A stretch of 37,497 nucleotides of DNA from Clostridiales bacterium (GCA_003523225.1 DPGK01000029.1:91480-128976), one strand, 5' to 3'; shown: positions 7,737 through 17,316, counted from the first letter of the stretch. The notes: a model not told the origin generated them from the letters alone. A program made the numbers and translations.

Positions 7737-8807
7737 ATGGAAAGAAAAATGACAAAAAAGATTGTGGTCGGCGGCGTGCCGGTGGGCGGTGGCAGCCGCA
7801 TACCGGTGCAGTCAATGACAAACACTCCAGCCGCAGACGCCGAAGCCACATACCGGCAGATAAAGCGTCTTGAGTCGGCGGGGTGCGATATCATCCGCAT
7901 CGCCGTACCTGACATTGATTCGGCACAGACAGTAAGGTATATTAAGGAAAAAGGAATAGGTATCCCGCTTGTCGCCGACATTCATTTTGACTGGCGCATC
8001 GCGCTCAGATGCGTTGAGTACGGGGTGGATAAGATAAGGATAAATCCCGGCAATATCGGCGACGCAGACCGCGTCCGTGAGGTGGCGCGCGCCTGCGCTG
8101 CCAAAAACATACCGATCCGTATCGGGGTCAACAGCGGCTCTCTTGAAAAGCCATTGCTTGAAAAATACGGCGCTCCTACGGCTGAGGCGCTTTATGAGAG
8201 CGCTATGGGTCATGTAAGGCTGCTTAATATGTTTGACTTCGACGATATAGTGATCTCGGTAAAATCCTCCGACGTCCGTTCAACCGTGGAAGCATACAGA
8301 TATATTTCCGAGCGCTGTGATTACCCGCTTCACCTCGGTGTTACCGAGGCGGGCAGCAGCCGCATGGGAATAATCAAAAGCTCCGCGGCTTTCGGTGCGC
8401 TGATATGCGATGGCATAGGAGACACGGTGCGTGTTTCGCTTACCGATGACCCGGAGCGCGAGGTGGAGGCGGCGCATGATATTCTGCGTGCGCTTGACTG
8501 CCCGGGACACGGCGGACTTGACATTGTGAGCTGTCCGACCTGCGGACGCACCGGGATCGACCTGTGCTCGCTGGTGTCCGCGTTTGAAAAACGCGCGCGG
8601 GAGGAAGGCTTTTACCGTCTTCCCATCAGGGTCGCGCTTATGGGATGCGTGGTGAACGGTCCTGGCGAGGCGCGTGAAGCTGACATAGGCATCGCCGGAG
8701 GAAAAGGCGAGGCTGTGCTTTTTGAGCACGGGCAGATCGTCGGTAAGATTCAGGAGAACGAAATTATTGACGCGCTTGCGGCGCGCATCAAAGAAAAATA
8801 CATGTGA
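7737..8807 (+). CDS. ispG: 4-hydroxy-3-methylbut-2-en-1-yl diphosphate synthase (IspG/GcpE)
   Basis: Iron-sulfur enzyme of the MEP pathway that reduces the cyclic diphosphate MEcPP to HMBPP. The N-terminal TIM barrel contains GGGSRIPVQSMTNTPAAD, RIAVPDIDSAQ and VADIHFDWRIAL. The C-terminal domain carries the [4Fe-4S] cysteines in SCPTCGRTGID and ALMGCVVNGPGEAREADIG. The 356-residue length fits the short bacterial form. ATG 7737 follows GGAG by seven bases; ATG 7749 with GGAAAG before it is an alternative. It acts in the same pathway as dxr, two genes upstream. Confidence 0.97.
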   Translation: MERKMTKKIVVGGVPVGGGSRIPVQSMTNTPAADAEATYRQIKRLESAGCDIIRIAVPDIDSAQTVRYIKEKGIGIPLVADIHFDWRIALRCVEYGVDKIRINPGNIGDADRVREVARACAAKNIPIRIGVNSGSLEKPLLEKYGAPTAEALYESAMGHVRLLNMFDFDDIVISVKSSDVRSTVEAYRYISERCDYPLHLGVTEAGSSRMGIIKSSAAFGALICDGIGDTVRVSLTDDPEREVEAAHDILRALDCPGHGGLDIVSCPTCGRTGIDLCSLVSAFEKRAREEGFYRLPIRVALMGCVVNGPGEAREADIGIAGGKGEAVLFEHGQIVGKIQENEIIDALAARIKEKYM

Positions 8808-8846
8808 TTTGACAGTGCGTCGGGATCACCGGAAGGGAGAAAAGAT

Positions 8847-11800
8847 TTGCGGACGCTCAACGAGCTTTTTTCAAAATACACGGCAGAGGGCGAGCAAAGG
8901 CAGTTTTTTGACTCGGTGCGTGAATACTCTGTAAAAAAGCACAAGGAAAAACTGATATATGAGATATCGGTAAAGCTCGACCGGATATTTGACAAGCAGA
9001 CGATATACGGAGCGGAGGCGGGTATTGCCGCGGCTTACGACGGGTATACCGTAAAGTTCATGCCGTCATATCCTCCAAAGCTTCTTGACGATACCTACAT
9101 ACCTGAGATTCTTTTTGAGGCGGAGCACGTCGGATGTGTTTCAAGGGGGTTCTTCGGCGGCTGTGAAGCGCATCTTGAGGACGGCAAGCTGGATATTGCC
9201 ATACCGTTTTCACAGAACGGCGTCGGATTTGTAAACGACGCGCGCACGCCTGAGGTCATTGAAAATATAATCCTGTCCGAATTCGGGATAAAAGTTCCGG
9301 TCACAATACGCGAGCTTGAGGGCGTGCCGCTGGCATATGAGGCGGCTCGCGCGGCAATGTTTGAGGAAATTGACCGACGCAGTGCCGTGGCGGCGGAGAG
9401 ATACGAAACGGAGATGCGCTCGCGTCCCACGGGAGAGGGCGGAAAATATCAGGGCGGAAAGCCCCAGCAGGGTGGCGAGGAAGCGGAGGACGCCGTTGAA
9501 TACAAACGGATCTATTCCGCATACGACGAGGACGCCGTCGCCATAGTTGAGGATGGCTGCTGCACCATCGGCAGCACTGTGTTTGACATTTCCGATCCGG
9601 AATACATTATCGGTGACCCATTTAAGATAGAGCCGCTTTCAATATCCTCGCTGCGCACCGCGCGCCGCAAGGTCGTCGTAGTCGGTGAGATATGCTCCTT
9701 CAAAAGCGAGGAGGCGCGCGGCGGAGGTATGTTCGTTACCTTCGGTATTTTTGACGGCAACGCGACTATCGAGGCACGCACGCGGAAGCTGGAGGCGGAG
9801 GACGCCGCAGAGCTTTCCGAGCTGCTCTCAAACGGCATGATAATCGCCGTCGAGGGGGACGTCAGGGTCGACAGAAACTCGCCCGATCTGCTTTTCTATT
9901 ACAGCTCAGTTGCAAAGATCAAGCGTTTCCCAAGGCTCGACACGGCAGAGGAAAAGCGTGTCGAGCTGCATCTGCATACAACCATGTCGGCAATGGACGC
10001 TATCATTTCCCCCGCCGAGGCGGTAAACACCGCAAAGCGGTGGGGACACAAGGCGGTAGCCATTACCGATCATGCCAATGTTCAGGGCTTTCCGGAGGCT
10101 ATGATAGCCGCCGAAAAAGCGGACATGAAGGTCATATACGGGCTGGAAGCGTATTTTGTCAACGACAGTGTAAGTCCTCTTGTTGGCGAGTGGAACGCTC
10201 CTTTCGGCGATGAGGTAGTGGTTTTCGATATTGAAACCACCGGTCTTTCGGTCATAACCTGCAAAATTACCGAAATTGGCGCCGTAAAGATAAAGGGCGG
10301 CAGGGTGACAGACCGCTATTCCACCTTTGTCAATCCTGGCTGCCATATACCGGAGGAGATCACCGCACTGACCTCCATTTCCGACGAAACGGTAAAGGAC
10401 GCGCCGTCAATTGCCGAGGTGCTGCCGGAATTTCTGGCTTTTGTAGGGTCAGATCTGCTTGTCGCGCACAACGCCGATTTTGACACCGGATTTATCCGTT
10501 ACGCCGCTAACGAGCAGGGGATGGAATTCAACAATCCATACCTTGACACAGTTGCGCTTTCGCGTTATATCAACACCGACCTCAAGGTGCATAAGCTCGA
10601 CGCAGTTGCAAAATATTTCGGGCTTGGCGACTTCAATCATCACCGCGCCGTTGACGACGCCGAGATGCTGGGACTTATCTACCTTAAGATGCTTGAAAAG
10701 CTCGAAAAATTCGGTATCGAGGATTTTGGCAGGTTGGTTTCGGAAATACGCGCCAACACCGATCCGCTGACGCTGAAGACCTACCACATGATAATTCTCG
10801 TCCGCAATCTGACGGGACTTAAAAATCTTTACAAGCTGGTGTCTCTCAGCTATCTGAACTATTACCGCCGCGTGCCGCGCATACCCAAAAGCGAGCTTGA
10901 CCGCCACCGCGAGGGTCTTATCATCGGCTCGGCGTGCGAGGCAGGCGAGCTTTTCACCGCCATAACCGACAACCGTTCGGAAAGCGACATAGAGGATATC
11001 GCATCCTATTACGATTATCTTGAGATACAGCCGGTTGGCAACAACCATTTCATGATAGACGAGGGTCGCGCTCCGGACGAGGAGGCGCTGAGGGATTACA
11101 ACCGGCGCATTGTGGCGCTTGGCGAGAAGCTGGGAAAACCGGTCGTCGCAACCTCGGACGCGCATTTTCTGAATCCCGAGGACGAGCTTTACCGCCACAT
11201 CCTGCTTGCGGGTATGAAATTCAAGGACGCAGACAAGTCCTGCCCCATTTATTTTCATACCACCGACGAAATGCTGAGTGAATTCGCCTATCTCGGCGAG
11301 AAGAAGGCGCACGAGATCGTAATCGACAACCCCAATGCAATAAACGATTCAATAGAAAAGATACGCCCGATACCGGAAGGCTCTTTCCCGCCGCATCTTG
11401 ACGGAGCGGAGGAGGAGCTGACCGAAAAATGCTGGACGCGCGCTCACAATATGTACGGCGACGAGCTGCCGGAAATAGTCTCGGCGCGGCTTGAAAAGGA
11501 GCTTAGCTCCATAATCAAAAACGGCTTTGCCGTGCTTTACGTCATTGCCGAAAAGCTGGTGCATTTCTCCGAAAGTCAGGGGTACCTTGTCGGCTCGCGC
11601 GGGTCGGTCGGTTCGTCCTTTGTCGCTACAATGGCGGGAATATCCGAGGTAAACCCGCTACCGCCGCATTATTACTGCCCCAAATGCCGGTACAGTGATT
11701 TTTCAAACCCGGACAAGGTCGGCTCAGGCTTTGATATGCCGACGAAAAACTGCCCGGTGTGCGGAGAGAAGCTGGCGCAGGACGGTCAGGACATTCCCTT

Positions 11801-13298
11801 TGAAACGTTCCTCGGCTTTTACGGAGAAAAGTCGCCGGATATCGACCTCAACTTCTCCGGTGAGGTGCAGGGCAAGGTACATAAGTTCACCGAGGAGCTG
11901 TTCGGAGCGGAAAACGTATTCCGCGCCGGGACACTCGGCACTCTTGCCGACAAGACCGCATACGGCTTCGTGGCAAAATATTTTGAGAGTAAGGGAGTTT
12001 CCCTTTGCCGCGCGGAGGCAGACCGCATAATCAGCCACTGTGTGGGCGTCAAGCGCACTACAGGACAGCACCCCGGCGGTATCATAGTCGTGCCGCGTGA
12101 GAAGGAGGTATATGACTTCACCCCAATACAGCACCCTGCCGACGACCCGAAATCAGATATTATCACCACTCACTTTGCTTTCTCATATCTGCACGATACC
12201 ATCCTGAAGCTCGACGAGCTGGGACACGATATTCCCACAAAATACAAGTTCCTTGAGAAATACAGCGGTATATCCGTAATGGACGTTGCAATGAACGACC
12301 GCACGGTTTACGAGCTGTTTATGTCCACCGAGCCGCTTGGCATACCTCAGATGGACGTAAACGACAAGGATGCCAAAATGCTCGGGCTTATGATAGGTAC
12401 GCTGGGACTGCCCGAAATGGGTACGAGCTTCATTCAACAGGTGCTGGTGGATGCAAGACCGAAAAACTTTGCCGACCTTATGCAGATATCCGGTCTTACC
12501 CACGGCACCGACGTGTGGCTCGGCAACGCTCAGGATCTTATCAAAAACGGCATCTGCGATATATCGCACGTTGTCGGAACGCGCGACGGTATCATGCTTG
12601 ACCTTATAAGATACGGCGTGGACAAAAACCTCTCGTTCAAGATAATGGAGCTTGTCCGTAAGAACAAAAAGGGCAAGCCCCTGCCCGAGGATATGGTCGC
12701 CGCCATGCGCGAAAAGGGCGTGCCGGAATGGTATATTGACTCACTGCGTAAGATAAAATACATGTTCCCCAAGGCGCACGCCGCCGCATACGTCATGTCG
12801 GCTATACGTCTTGGCTGGTACAAGGTCCATCAGCCGGTCGCGTTTTACTGCGCCATACTTACCGTTGCTCCCGACGGCTTTGACGCAACAATAGTATCAC
12901 GCGGCAGGGGGGCGGTCGTCGACACCATGCGGGATATAAACAACCGCTGGAATGACGCCACGCAAAAGGAAAAGGATCTTTTCGGCGCATTGCAGTTTGC
13001 CAACGAGTGCATGATGCGCAATATCAAGTTCCTGCCCGTAAGCCTTGAGCGCTCGCACGCCAAGGAATTTCTGCCCGAGGACGGAAATATCCGTATGCCC
13101 TTTATGGCGCTTCCCGGCGTGGGCGAAAACGCGGCGCTTGCCATAATGAACGCCCGCGAGGAAGAGCCGTATTTCTCGGTGGAAGACCTTCAGCTCCGTG
13201 CGAAGCTCAATAAATCCGTTATTGAGGTGCTCCGCGTCAACGGGGTGCTGGATAAGCTGAGTGAAACCGCACAGCTTTCGATGTTTGACTTGCTATGA
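8847..13298 (+). CDS. polC: DNA polymerase III alpha subunit, Gram-positive type PolC
   Basis: Main replicative polymerase of low-GC Gram-positive bacteria, with built-in proofreading. At 1483 residues it is slightly longer than Bacillus PolC. Order of domains: N-terminal region, OB fold (about 265-355), PHP domain beginning VELHLHTTMSAMDA (about 370) and split by the DEDDh exonuclease (DIETTGL near 460, AHNADFDTGF near 537, HHRAVDDAEM near 598), then the C-family polymerase core. A zinc-binding pair CPKC (near 943) and CPVC (near 967) precedes the catalytic SPDIDLNFSG (near 997). The start is TTG at 8847, after GGAAGGGAGAAAAG. It is followed 16 bases later by a lipoprotein gene with no visible terminator. 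Confidence 0.98.
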   Translation: MRTLNELFSKYTAEGEQRQFFDSVREYSVKKHKEKLIYEISVKLDRIFDKQTIYGAEAGIAAAYDGYTVKFMPSYPPKLLDDTYIPEILFEAEHVGCVSRGFFGGCEAHLEDGKLDIAIPFSQNGVGFVNDARTPEVIENIILSEFGIKVPVTIRELEGVPLAYEAARAAMFEEIDRRSAVAAERYETEMRSRPTGEGGKYQGGKPQQGGEEAEDAVEYKRIYSAYDEDAVAIVEDGCCTIGSTVFDISDPEYIIGDPFKIEPLSISSLRTARRKVVVVGEICSFKSEEARGGGMFVTFGIFDGNATIEARTRKLEAEDAAELSELLSNGMIIAVEGDVRVDRNSPDLLFYYSSVAKIKRFPRLDTAEEKRVELHLHTTMSAMDAIISPAEAVNTAKRWGHKAVAITDHANVQGFPEAMIAAEKADMKVIYGLEAYFVNDSVSPLVGEWNAPFGDEVVVFDIETTGLSVITCKITEIGAVKIKGGRVTDRYSTFVNPGCHIPEEITALTSISDETVKDAPSIAEVLPEFLAFVGSDLLVAHNADFDTGFIRYAANEQGMEFNNPYLDTVALSRYINTDLKVHKLDAVAKYFGLGDFNHHRAVDDAEMLGLIYLKMLEKLEKFGIEDFGRLVSEIRANTDPLTLKTYHMIILVRNLTGLKNLYKLVSLSYLNYYRRVPRIPKSELDRHREGLIIGSACEAGELFTAITDNRSESDIEDIASYYDYLEIQPVGNNHFMIDEGRAPDEEALRDYNRRIVALGEKLGKPVVATSDAHFLNPEDELYRHILLAGMKFKDADKSCPIYFHTTDEMLSEFAYLGEKKAHEIVIDNPNAINDSIEKIRPIPEGSFPPHLDGAEEELTEKCWTRAHNMYGDELPEIVSARLEKELSSIIKNGFAVLYVIAEKLVHFSESQGYLVGSRGSVGSSFVATMAGISEVNPLPPHYYCPKCRYSDFSNPDKVGSGFDMPTKNCPVCGEKLAQDGQDIPFETFLGFYGEKSPDIDLNFSGEVQGKVHKFTEELFGAENVFRAGTLGTLADKTAYGFVAKYFESKGVSLCRAEADRIISHCVGVKRTTGQHPGGIIVVPREKEVYDFTPIQHPADDPKSDIITTHFAFSYLHDTILKLDELGHDIPTKYKFLEKYSGISVMDVAMNDRTVYELFMSTEPLGIPQMDVNDKDAKMLGLMIGTLGLPEMGTSFIQQVLVDARPKNFADLMQISGLTHGTDVWLGNAQDLIKNGICDISHVVGTRDGIMLDLIRYGVDKNLSFKIMELVRKNKKGKPLPEDMVAAMREKGVPEWYIDSLRKIKYMFPKAHAAAYVMSAIRLGWYKVHQPVAFYCAILTVAPDGFDATIVSRGRGAVVDTMRDINNRWNDATQKEKDLFGALQFANECMMRNIKFLPVSLERSHAKEFLPEDGNIRMPFMALPGVGENAALAIMNAREEEPYFSVEDLQLRAKLNKSVIEVLRVNGVLDKLSETAQLSMFDLL

Positions 13299-13314
13299 AA
13301 AAAGAAAGGTGACT

Positions 13315-15084
13315 ATGATGAAAACACTGAAACAAACCGCAAAAGGGATACTTTCACTTCTTCTTGTGATTTCAGTCCTTTTGGGCTGTAATCTGGCGCT
13401 TGCCTCATGCACTCCCGTAGAGGGCGGCGACACCGACACGACCGTAGAAACGGACGGGCTCCCCGATCCCGAAGCCCCTGTGGTGCTGTCCTCCGGAGGA
13501 AAAGGGATATACCGCATAGTGCGTCGTGAAGTATGTACTTCGCAGACGATGGCAACCTTCAAAAGCGTGATACGCTATCTTAATACCGAACTCGGTGCAG
13601 GTATGGAAATTTACGACGACTGGCTTATGCCGGACGTTGAACCCTCCAGCGTAAAGGAGATACTTATCGGCAACGCCGACCGCGAGGAATGCCGTGCAGT
13701 CCTTGAGGCGACGCCTTTTGACGGATATACCATCCGCGCCACGGGGAATAAGGTCATTATCGCCGCTCACAACGACGAGCTGCTTGCCGAGGCGGCGGAA
13801 AAGTTCAAGACCATGGTCACAAAAAACGAGAACGGAGATATTGTCATGTCTGAATTCCGGGCTTCAAAAAGCGGCGGCGGGAGCTTTGTGTTCGGCGCTG
13901 AAAACAGTCTATCGGATTATAAGATAGTCCGCGCCGGCTGGGCGTCCGACAATGCCGCAACTCAGCTTGCCTCAAAGCTCAAAAGCACCTACGGAGCAGA
14001 GCTTCCGGTCGTGACCGACTCCGAGCCGGAAACCGAATGTGAGTTTGTCATCGGCGTTACCAACCGTGGTACTGCCGGGACCGAAGCCGGAAAAATGACC
14101 GGCGCATACAGCAAATTCGGGTATATGTTCTTCACTGTGGGCAAAAAGATCTTTATCTGCGGCGGTGACGACAGCGATAGTGCAAATGCCGGTGCAGTCA
14201 ATAAATTCATTGAGGAATTCATTACCCCCAAGCTCACCTGCGTCTTTAATCTGTCGGCGGAGCTGAACGAAAGCGGACTTTGCGGTATGGACAGCGATGT
14301 GTCTCTTATCGAGGGAGCCGATACGCGCGTTATGTCCTTCAATATTCTGTCGGAGGAATGGGACGCTGCGGCGAAGATGACGGGACGCGACTACCGTGTC
14401 GCGGCAACGATCCTTCACTACTCACCGGATGTTGCGGGTATTCAGGAAATATCCGAATTGTGGTATTCGCGGCTTACCACCCTTATCGGTAGCGAATATG
14501 CCTTTGTCGGAAAAAAGATCCCGAGCGGAAGCCTTAATTATACCGGTCTTATCTACAATAAAAACAAGGTAAAGCTGATTGAAAACGGCATGACGGTGTT
14601 TGCCGTAGGCAACAGCCCGCGTCTGCGTCTGCTCAACTGGGGAGTTTTTGAGTCACTTGAAAGCGGAAAGCAGTATATCGTCTGCAACACGCACTGGGAC
14701 GCCAACCATACCGGCGACCATACGCCGGTACGCGTACAGCAGGCAACCGAAATGGCGGGGCTTGTAAACGGACTTATCGAAAAATACAAGCTGCCAGTAT
14801 TCTGCTGCGGTGACTACAACTGCAACGAGGAAAGCGAGCCGTACGCGACATTTATGTCAATGACGGGATTCAAGGATCCCAAGTACACAGCAAAAACCAT
14901 CACCAACCCCACTAAAACCACTCACGCGCTCGGAAGCACGGCTTCCTCCGCTGCCGGAGTCTGCATTGACCATATCCTTGTGTCGCCTGACATGGAGATA
15001 CTGTACTATACCACGCTTATCGGCAGCTTTTGGACCTCCGTCTCCGACCATTGCCCGATATATATTGATTTCAAGCTGCCATGA
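13315..15084 (+). CDS. Lipoprotein with C-terminal endonuclease/exonuclease/phosphatase domain
   Basis: A 589-residue predicted surface lipoprotein. A basic N-terminus and hydrophobic stretch lead to two possible lipobox cysteines, Cys25 (VLLGC) and Cys32 (LALASC). Residues about 60-180 and 205-315 look like two related alpha/beta modules resembling the GH20b-type domain seen before catalytic domains in some glycosidases (KEILIGNADREE and CEFVIGVTNRG are equivalent strands). The C-terminal domain is of the EEP fold: MSFNIL, AGIQEI, NTHWDANH, CCGDYNCNE, DHILVS and SDHCPIY hold the expected Asn, Glu, His/Asp and final Asp-His. Substrate could be a phospholipid, phosphosugar or nucleic acid. AAAGAAAGG precedes the start. 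The gene is tightly spaced after polC. Confidence 0.8.
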   Translation: MMKTLKQTAKGILSLLLVISVLLGCNLALASCTPVEGGDTDTTVETDGLPDPEAPVVLSSGGKGIYRIVRREVCTSQTMATFKSVIRYLNTELGAGMEIYDDWLMPDVEPSSVKEILIGNADREECRAVLEATPFDGYTIRATGNKVIIAAHNDELLAEAAEKFKTMVTKNENGDIVMSEFRASKSGGGSFVFGAENSLSDYKIVRAGWASDNAATQLASKLKSTYGAELPVVTDSEPETECEFVIGVTNRGTAGTEAGKMTGAYSKFGYMFFTVGKKIFICGGDDSDSANAGAVNKFIEEFITPKLTCVFNLSAELNESGLCGMDSDVSLIEGADTRVMSFNILSEEWDAAAKMTGRDYRVAATILHYSPDVAGIQEISELWYSRLTTLIGSEYAFVGKKIPSGSLNYTGLIYNKNKVKLIENGMTVFAVGNSPRLRLLNWGVFESLESGKQYIVCNTHWDANHTGDHTPVRVQQATEMAGLVNGLIEKYKLPVFCCGDYNCNEESEPYATFMSMTGFKDPKYTAKTITNPTKTTHALGSTASSAAGVCIDHILVSPDMEILYYTTLIGSFWTSVSDHCPIYIDFKLP

Positions 15085-15581
15085 GTATGTTCGGAATGAT
15101 GAAGATAAAGACTGCATTGCCTACAAAGCCGGTACTGGTATGCGTAATTGCCGTCATACTTGCGTCGGTGCTGGCTTCATGCGAGTCCGGGAAGATGCAC
15201 ATTGAGGACACAAACGGCGCGGACGATGTATCCCTTTGCACGCTGACCGAGGAGGACATCCTCGGAAGACCCTCATATATAAGCTATATGTCAATAGAAA
15301 ATTCCGTCAACGATTCTTATAGGCTCACTGTAGATAAGCTGTCCGGCGTCAGTGAGGCAAAGAAGATAACGGTCGGGGCGGATGCGGTTACGCTTACATA
15401 TACCGTTGAGGTAAGCGAGGGAAATCTGCGCGTATGCATTGTAAAGGACGGCGCTGTTGTCGCCGACCTTGCTGTCAACGGCGGTGAGCAGCAGCTTACG
15501 CTTTCTGAAAAAGGCACCTACAGGGTGATCGTAGCCGGAGAATCGGCGAAGCTTGCACTCGCTCTGAGCCAAGACAGCTGA
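15081..15581 (+). CDS. Small predicted lipoprotein of unknown function
   Basis: I do not recognise a family. The 166-residue product has a hydrophobic N-terminal helix ending in a lipobox (VLASC, Cys34), a short acidic linker, and about 110 residues rich in Val, Thr and alternating hydrophobic residues, suggesting a beta-sandwich. Its start ATG overlaps the stop of the preceding lipoprotein gene in an ATGA arrangement, which argues for translational coupling and a shared role at the cell surface. Later in-frame ATGs (15087, 15096, 15099) could also serve as start. It ends just before a hairpin that separates it from a convergent gene. Confidence 0.7.
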   Translation: MSMFGMMKIKTALPTKPVLVCVIAVILASVLASCESGKMHIEDTNGADDVSLCTLTEEDILGRPSYISYMSIENSVNDSYRLTVDKLSGVSEAKKITVGADAVTLTYTVEVSEGNLRVCIVKDGAVVADLAVNGGEQQLTLSEKGTYRVIVAGESAKLALALSQDS

Positions 15582-15596
15582 AAATAGTTGGTGCGC

Positions 15597-15638
15597 AAAA
15601 ATGGCTGTCGAAAGCTTAAAAACTTCCGACAGCCATTT
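15597..15638. terminator. Terminator hairpin between convergent genes
   Basis: A 12-bp stem (15599-15610 with 15627-15638) with a 16-base loop lies between the lipoprotein gene and the PAP2 gene. Read on the minus strand it is followed by a short T-run (15601-15597), so it best fits termination of the PAP2 transcript. It probably also stops the long polC run on the plus strand, less efficiently. Confidence 0.7.
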
Positions 15639-15700
15639 GACTATTCTGTTATGATGATGAAAAGCTGAGAGTGAGTGCGGTTGACTGCACAGGCGTGTAT

Positions 15701-16363
15701 CTACCTGCGCTTCAGAGCATCGGCAAGGTCAAAGCCAAGCACCGATCCGCAGAAGCGGTTATCTCTGTACTTCTCAAGCAGTATGAATATCAGCTTTGCG
15801 ATGAAGTATGCGGCGATCGCCGATATTCCGCCCACAATAATTGCCGCAAGCACGTCCGAGGGATAGTGCGCCATCAGATAACAGCGGGAAAAGCCCATCA
15901 GCACAACGTAAATATATCCGAGCAGCATCAGCTTGCGGCGTGATGACAGACAAAGCGCGCTCACGCCCGCCATAGCCGCCGTGACGTGACCGGAGGGGAA
16001 GGAAAAGCCGTCCTCGGCGGGTGAGCCGACAAAGCGCCACCATTCGGAGTATACAAGCGCCGTTTCGGTGAGCGGTCGCGGACGCGCTATAAGATCTTTA
16101 AGAATGATATTGCCGATAAGTGCGCCGCAGCATACAGCTCCGAACAGGCAGACACCTGCGCGGCGGGTGCGCCTGAAGCAGATGAGCAAAAACGCAAGGG
16201 CGAAAAATATCAGTCCTTTTTCACCGATAAAGGTGATTATCCGCGCAAGCGGGGTAAGCACCGCTCCGGCAGACTCGGCGGCTGAGTGGCAAAAAACGAG
16301 GATCGAGCTGTCAAAAGCACCGAAAAAATTATTGAGCCATTCTGAAACAGCGGTAAGAGTCAT
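15701..16363 (-). CDS. PAP2-superfamily membrane phosphatase
   Basis: A 220-residue integral membrane protein with about five hydrophobic helices. It carries the three PAP2 phosphatase motifs in order: KDLIARPRP, FPSGH, and SRCYLMAHYPSDV, which provide the phosphate-binding Lys/Arg residues and the two catalytic His residues. Such enzymes dephosphorylate lipid phosphates: undecaprenyl pyrophosphate (BcrC-like recycling), phosphatidate or phosphatidylglycerophosphate. The substrate cannot be told from the sequence. I chose ATG 16363, which follows AAGAAAGG and a promoter; the open frame extends further upstream but would cross that promoter and the next gene. If it acts on undecaprenyl pyrophosphate it works on the product of uppS in this window. 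Confidence 0.92.
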   Translation of the reverse strand: MTLTAVSEWLNNFFGAFDSSILVFCHSAAESAGAVLTPLARIITFIGEKGLIFFALAFLLICFRRTRRAGVCLFGAVCCGALIGNIILKDLIARPRPLTETALVYSEWWRFVGSPAEDGFSFPSGHVTAAMAGVSALCLSSRRKLMLLGYIYVVLMGFSRCYLMAHYPSDVLAAIIVGGISAIAAYFIAKLIFILLEKYRDNRFCGSVLGFDLADALKRR

Positions 16364-16399
16364 ATCTGCAAGCCTTTCTTGTTTTGCTTTTACGATTTT

Positions 16400-16428
16400 A
16401 TTATACACCAACTGCAAGGTAAAATCAA
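16400..16428 (-). promoter_or_regulatory. Promoter for the PAP2 gene
   Basis: On the minus strand TTGATT (16428-16423) and TATAAT (16405-16400) are 17 bases apart. The -10 lies about 37 bases before the chosen start codon. Confidence 0.8.
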
Positions 16429-16491
16429 TAGAGGCTGTGCATAATTTACTGAATGCCCATGCGGTAAAAACACAATAATGGAGAATATCAA

Positions 16492-17316
16492 ATGAAGCTA
16501 TGTGTGTCAACGCTCGGCTGTGCGGAGCGCAGTCTTGAGGAATCGGCAAGCCTTTGCGAGCGCTTCGGTATCGGTGGCATCGAGCTGCGCGGGATAGGCG
16601 GCGAGATGGATATAAAAAAGATTCCCGACTTCAGACCCGAAAACGCCGCGCAAAGCGCTGCGATACTTAAAAAGTACGGTGTTACTCCGGTGGTGCTGGG
16701 GACTTCCTGCAAATTTCACGAGCCTTCAAAGCGCGCCGCGGCGCTGGAGGAGGGAAGGACGGCGGTCAGTATCTCCGCCTCGCTCGGCATCCCATATATC
16801 CGCGTTTTCGGCAACAATACCGTTCCGGACGAAAAAACGGCGGAAAGATCCGTCGTTGAGGGTATCGGGGAGCTTTGCAGGTTTGCCGCCGGAACGGGCG
16901 TTACGGTACTGCTTGAGGTACACGGCGATTTTAACCGTACCGGAACTCTGCTTCCGGTCATAGACGGGCTTTTGTCCGCCGGGGCGGATAATTTCGGGCT
17001 TATCTGGGATATCGCCCACAGCGATCGCGCGGTCGGCGACAACTGGGAGCAGTTTTACCGTCAGACGGCGCAGTATGTGCGCCATGTCCATATAAAGGAT
17101 CATCTCCGCCCGTCGCCGGATGCCTCCCGTGATGGATTTGAGCTGACTTTGCCCGGGGACGGCGACATTCCCATACGTGATATAGTTCGCCGCCTTTGCC
17201 TTGACGGCTACGACGGATATTTTTCGCTTGAGTGGGAACGCCGCTGGCATCCGGAGCTGCCCGTGATCGAGACGGCTCTTGAGCGGTTCACGGAGATAAT
17301 GGGGAATATACAATGA
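16492..17316 (+). CDS. Sugar phosphate isomerase/epimerase-like TIM barrel
   Basis: A 274-residue protein of the xylose isomerase-like / AP endonuclease family 2 superfamily. The N-terminus MKLCVSTLG and the repeated beta-alpha pattern suit a TIM barrel. Likely metal ligands are Glu in LLEVHGDF, Asp/His in IWDIAHSDR, His in RHVHIKDH and Glu in FSLEWER, all in the expected order. Members isomerise or epimerise sugars or act on inositol derivatives. The true substrate is unknown and I see no neighbour that fixes it. GGAG lies at normal distance before the start; a promoter is not clear. It stands alone, divergent from the PAP2 gene and convergent with the TSCPD gene. Confidence 0.85.
   Translation: MKLCVSTLGCAERSLEESASLCERFGIGGIELRGIGGEMDIKKIPDFRPENAAQSAAILKKYGVTPVVLGTSCKFHEPSKRAAALEEGRTAVSISASLGIPYIRVFGNNTVPDEKTAERSVVEGIGELCRFAAGTGVTVLLEVHGDFNRTGTLLPVIDGLLSAGADNFGLIWDIAHSDRAVGDNWEQFYRQTAQYVRHVHIKDHLRPSPDASRDGFELTLPGDGDIPIRDIVRRLCLDGYDGYFSLEWERRWHPELPVIETALERFTEIMGNIQ

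Noticed and set aside
10449..11312. Long open frame (287 codons) on the minus strand inside polC
   Set aside because: It lies wholly opposite polC, lacks a ribosome binding site and family motifs, and matches what GC-biased codon position produces on the antisense strand.
16364..16549. N-terminal extension of the PAP2 protein
   Set aside because: It would run through the PAP2 promoter and into the start of the divergent isomerase gene; ATG 16363 has a ribosome binding site and gives normal family length.
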